From positions 12,032,374-12,096,373 of the forward strand of contig NC_092014.1 of assembly GCF_042242105.1 (NCBI RefSeq): DNA of 64,000 bases, written 5' to 3'. The number at the start of each line of letters is the position of its first letter. Positions within the stretch are counted from its first letter, which is position 1. This document shows, one piece after another, positions 60,255 through 64,000 of the stretch. The position numbers and the translations under genes were made by a program. The DNA is from Pempheris klunzingeri (taxonomy: Eukaryota > Chordata > Actinopteri > Acropomatiformes > Pempheridae). Under the pieces are notes generated by a model, which worked only from the letters and a program-made list of their open reading frames with translations, was not told where the DNA came from and ran no database searches.

Positions 60255-62616
60255 TTTATTGCATAAAATAAAATAAAGTACTAAATGGTCTAATCTATTA
60301 CAAATATTCGTTTACAAAACAGGATAAATTATGAAAATAAATATTTCTGTGCAGTTTGTCTGTATTGTCAATGCAGGCAGAGAAAAACTGAGATTTATAT
60401 GCACATGTATGTCCATAAAAAAGACACGACACACTGTTATGAGATCATAATCTCATGCCAAGACAAATATCACGATGCAGAGGGCAGCACCAAACAAGCT
60501 GTCCTGTTCACACAAACTCCTTTATCTGAAGGTGATTCACTGACTTTGTATTCATACAAACAATCCACCATCGTGGGTCAGATGTATGATTCAATATGAT
60601 TTGCAGCACAATGCACCTGTTCTTGGGCACTGAAACAGCTTTGTTCACATTGTCAATACTGTCTGCAAAACTTTCTCCTGAAGATTACATAAAAAAAAAC
60701 AACCTTTTTTTTAAGAATACAATACAATACAGAGCAATACAAAGGTAGTAATCATGCATTAACAAAAAGAATCCACCCTTCAATTTTGGCTGCACTTCAC
60801 TTACAAAAATATAAATTGTTTTGGATTTAACAAAATACTTCATGTTGTTAAAAAATACCACTTCAGAATCTCACAAAAATATTTTGTTCTTTGAAAATCA
60901 CAAGCCTTCACGTGTGCACAAGTTATTCTAGCTGTTTAAGTTTCCAGAAGCCTCTGCGGGAGGACAGGAGTTGAATAATATTAGTTAAACAGCTTGAGGC
61001 AGTTTTAAAGATCAACATTTAAAACAATGGTTTGTGGTGAAAGAGCTTTGGTGATCCTTGTCTTTTAGGTTAGTCTTTACCTTTGAAACACCCAACATAC
61101 TTCCCTTTTATATTCTACACACAGAATTGATTTTCATTTCTGTCAAATGAACTCTGACGAATAGACTAGATTTTAGGTCAGAATTAAAAACCCACAATCT
61201 GTCCCATAACTTCACCTGCTGTTACCTAAACCTAATTTCTACTTGTTATTTAATCATTACACTGCACCACATTCCCCTTTTAGAGCAAACTGATTCAGAC
61301 ACATCACACAAAAACAAAATACGCCTTATTTTGCTTTTGAGTCCATTATCCTGTTTGATTAAGGCTTTTTGCACAGTTTTTACAGTTTCGATGATATCTA
61401 GCACAGAGTCTGAAATACTGAGCCTGCAATAATAAACCCTGAAGAGAAGTTCGAGACGTTCTGGGTGGGAAAGAAAATCTGCTGTGAAAACATCAGCATT
61501 AAAAGCTGTACATTAGCGGATGAGGTTTTGAGAAAGGAATCGCAATTATCGTGTTCTAAAATGCTACGCAGTGTGCATTTAGCCAAAGGCTTTGAGAACC
61601 ATTCACTTCATTTTGTGCAAAACATGTAAATGTTTCCTTGAATAGTCAGTCACGTTTCAAAACATCTTGAATTCACATTCTGTTTTTGTTTTTTAACTTT
61701 GGGTTTTGGCCAATATCAAAGTGTACCTATTCATTCAGCAATACATGAATGATATATTTTTCCCTTGGAAAATAACTGCATATTACATTGTTAGTTAACA
61801 AAATATATACAGGAATATATTAGACACATCTTGAACAATCACAGTGGCATGCTGGAGGTAAAACATAGCACACCCATAATACAAGGAAGTCTGTAGTGTT
61901 CTCTGACGCTTTAAATTAAAATGTCAGTGGACGAAGAGAATGAATCCATTATGTATTTAAAACACATAAGGCTTTGTGTGAAATATCTTCTTTTAACACT
62001 TCTGTAACATTTTATGAATCAGCTTGTTGATTCATTGAGCATAGTAAGATTGGCTGAATAATACAAAAAGGAAGCTTTAATACTTGATGCGTTAATCACA
62101 GTTAATGAATCCAGTGATTTATTGTTTCTAAACATGGTTTCATCATGGCCAGACTGCACCTATGAGATGCTATATTCATGTTTATAAAGGCAATACAATG
62201 CTTTATAGTGAGGTTTTCTGAGTTACTATAAAATCTACAAAATCTTCTCTTGAAAGAAGCCTGAAATGCATAATACTAATACGTACATGATCGCTTGTGC
62301 AAAGCCTGAGAAGGTGTTTGGAACATTGTAAAAGGTGTCTTGGATTAGATACTGTGTTATTTAAAAAGTCACCCTGTGTCATGTTAGTCTAATTTGTGAC
62401 ACCTTCTGTTCTTTGTTCTTTGAGTTGTAAACACGGCGTAGTGAAAACTAGACCAGGAACAGAAAAAGGAAAAGATAAATCCTCGCGATTGGCCAATGTG
62501 TGTCACCTACATCACCCCTGTCATGACAGCACCAGCAACCCGACTCACAGACGTGTCTTGTTTCCATGTTGTCTGGATACATCCTAAATAGAAGCGTTCG
62601 ACCAGCAGAGCAGCGT
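60255..62616 (-). other. acer2: acer2 3' flank, probable 3' UTR
   Basis: After the acer2 stop at 62617-62619, minus-strand AATAAA signals occur at 62118-62123 (3' UTR about 0.5 kb) and 60255-60260 (about 2.4 kb). No other gene was found in this interval. The open frame at 60399-60599 is unrecognised. Confidence 0.4.
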
Positions 62617-63566
62617 CTAAGTCACCTTGATAGCAGACTTCTTGTGGATGCAGAGAAAGGAAACATAGGGCACACCGATGAAGGCCCATTTCTCGTTGGG
62701 CCAGAACATGATAACGGGTCCTCGCTCTGGTGCCTCAGTCGCGACGTCGAAGTAGGCGAAACAAACGCAACCCAAGTAGGAAGCCAGGCAAATGAGGATG
62801 TGCCTGTAAGAGCAAGAGGAGTCTGAATGCACCAAACTGTCTGAGAAATGGCTCATTAAATATATCCAGGCGTCCGCGGGTGCAGGATACTAACATTCAG
62901 TCTTCAGCAGTGAAATATGTCTTCTTTGTCTGTAATTTGAGTTTTTAAAATCTAATTTTCTTAAAACAAGCAACAGTCTCCCAGCAGAGTAAGAGTATTT
63001 CTACTAGTTTGCAATGCAAATCAATTTTCACTTTTCACTATTTTAAGGATTTTATGATGTTATTATATCCAAAAAGGACTCTTTTTGCAGCATTGCTGCA
63101 TAACAATACAACTAATAATTGCACTTTTAAACCATCAATGATAAACTTAACCCTTGTATGGTGTTCGGGTCTGTGGGACCCGTTTTTATTTATTTATTTA
63201 TTTATTTTTTTAATCAAGAGTAAAATGATACGATTAATTATTTTTTCAAATTCAGACTCATTGGCCTTGGCTCATATTGATGAATCTGAGTTTGAAAAAA
63301 TTATTAATCGTATAATTTTTCTTTTGATAAAGAACATGAAAACGGATGAAATCAGGTCCACAAACCCGAACACCATACAAGGGTTAAAACAGTCCAAAGT
63401 GGCTCTTCACGGCTGTATTTGAGCTTACCAAGCACAGTGTAAGTAGGGAAAGTTGACAGATGACCACATTTCGCAGAATATCCTGTCACTGATCCAGCAG
63501 AGCAGCGCCAGTGCCCACCAGATCCCTGAAACCAGGCCCAACTTGAACACACGTGGGTTTTCACAC
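62617..63566 (-). CDS. acer2: Alkaline ceramidase 2, last two coding exons (C-terminal 107 aa)
   Basis: Partial gene continuing off the right edge. The exons are 63429-63566 and 62617-62803, with a GT-AG junction splitting a Trp codon. The translation opens [20 protein letters not shown] and ends HKKSAIKVT, closely matching human ACER2. ACER2 is a seven-span Golgi membrane hydrolase that cuts ceramide to sphingosine and fatty acid at alkaline pH. Visible are the last two membrane helices and HCAWH, the HxxxH pair which, with an upstream His, binds the catalytic zinc in this family; the motif spans the exon junction. ACER1 is the main alternative, but the C-terminus ([15 protein letters not shown]) is ACER2-like. 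Human ACER2 lies on 9p22, away from TSPAN5. Confidence 0.92.
63151..63383. mobile_element. piggyBac-type foldback MITE, 233 bp, TTAA target site
   Basis: The element begins cccttgtatggtgttcgggt and ends with its exact inverse, acccgaacaccatacaaggg. It is flanked by TTAA at 63147-63150 and 63384-63387, the piggyBac target duplication. Inner arms (about 63226-63265 against 63281-63322) are also inverted, so nearly the whole unit can fold into a hairpin. A (ttta)n stretch sits at 63187-63208. It lies inside the last acer2 intron and encodes nothing. Confidence 0.85.
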
Positions 63567-63959
63567 CTGCAATGAACAAACAGAGCACTGAGAAATGTGA
63601 AAGCACGCACACAAACCTACAGATAACGTCTGACCTGTAATGTTAATTCTAATATGTAACCATTACCATCCTCATTATCATCATACAAGAACATACAGTA
63701 AATACAGCGCACTGGTTTTGTATTTTTCCACCTCATTTTAAATATGCTTAGTCTTGTGTATGCAAACTTTTCATCTTTGATGGGAAAGTGAAAAGAATGA
63801 GAGAAGCAATTTATGCAGAAAAATTACATTAACTTTAAATGTACATCTAATTTATCATCTGTGCAAAACATTTTGCTATTTCCACCTGCCCATTTTTCAG
63901 ATATTTTATTCATCTATTTATTTTATGCACAGTACTTGGCAGGGGAAACTAATTGTAAA

Positions 63960-63994
63960 CACAGCATTATCACCTTTAAGGTGATAATGCTGTG
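63960..63994. repeat. Perfect 35-bp palindrome at the window edge
   Basis: Two 17-bp arms (cacagcattatcacctt and its exact inverse) are separated by a single T at 63977. It lies in acer2 intronic sequence. It may be the junction of a foldback element or a cruciform-forming site. The window ends six bases later, so the context is missing. Confidence 0.8.
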
Positions 63995-64000
63995 GAGAGC

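Noticed and set aside
63009-63422. A 137-codon plus-strand open frame in the acer2 intron
   Set aside because: Most of it is the foldback MITE at 63151-63383, so the apparent protein is a product of the palindrome and its TTTA repeat.
1-64000. CRISPR arrays, operons, phage or other bacterial defence systems
   Set aside because: There are no spaced repeat arrays or clustered intronless genes. All confident genes are spliced vertebrate genes, apart from single-exon c4orf54.
1-64000. tRNA, rRNA, snRNA or microRNA genes
   Set aside because: I saw no complete tRNA cloverleaf (only a B-box-like word in a SINE) and no recognisable miRNA hairpin. The strong inverted repeats found are transposon-like or a bare palindrome. 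A covariance-model search would be decisive.

Overview
This is vertebrate nuclear DNA, almost certainly from a spiny-rayed (percomorph) teleost fish. The genes are intron-rich with GT-AG junctions and match well-known vertebrate families. The spaces between them carry AT-rich intergenic DNA, CA/CT microsatellites and several interspersed repeats that I recognise as common in percomorph genomes. Nothing is bacterial, viral or operon-like. Exons were assembled by hand from reading frames and splice sites; family assignments rest on remembered protein sequences, not on a search.

Layout, left to right: (1) the 5' end of ccdc149 on the minus strand (86-1442, continuing off the left edge) with a CpG/ETS/CRE-type promoter; (2) the complete 8-exon lgi2 on the minus strand (4780-9569), a secreted synaptic LRR/EAR-repeat protein; (3) a 7 kb intergenic stretch with repeats; (4) the c4orf54 orthologue on the plus strand (17281-21681), one uninterrupted 1466-codon exon; (5) an 11 kb intergenic stretch with two degenerate LINEs, a candidate minus-strand TATA promoter and a possible conserved element; (6) the complete 18-exon mttp on the minus strand (33725-45186), the microsomal triglyceride transfer protein large subunit; (7) the complete 8-exon tspan5 on the minus strand (51505-58768), a TspanC8 tetraspanin; (8) the last two coding exons of acer2 on the minus strand (62617-63566), an alkaline ceramidase.

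The genes do not form a pathway. They are neighbours by descent. Human ccdc149/lgi2 lie at 4p15, c4orf54/mttp/tspan5 at 4q23 and acer2 at 9p22, so the window joins three human synteny blocks. Lipid handling is a shared theme of mttp (lipoprotein assembly) and acer2 (ceramide hydrolysis), but I infer no functional linkage.

I found no undescribed multi-gene system. The items most worth a second look are: a minus-strand TATA promoter with no assigned gene near 24.8 kb; two consensus CTCF motifs in convergent orientation at 10.27 and 60.09 kb, close to the synteny breaks; exon-like segments downstream of the tspan5 stop codon; a cluster of liver-factor motifs in mttp intron 3; an in-frame stop-free 111-bp mttp intron; a microsatellite-encoded upstream ORF abutting the c4orf54 start; a TTAA-flanked foldback MITE in acer2; and a perfect 35-bp palindrome at the right edge.
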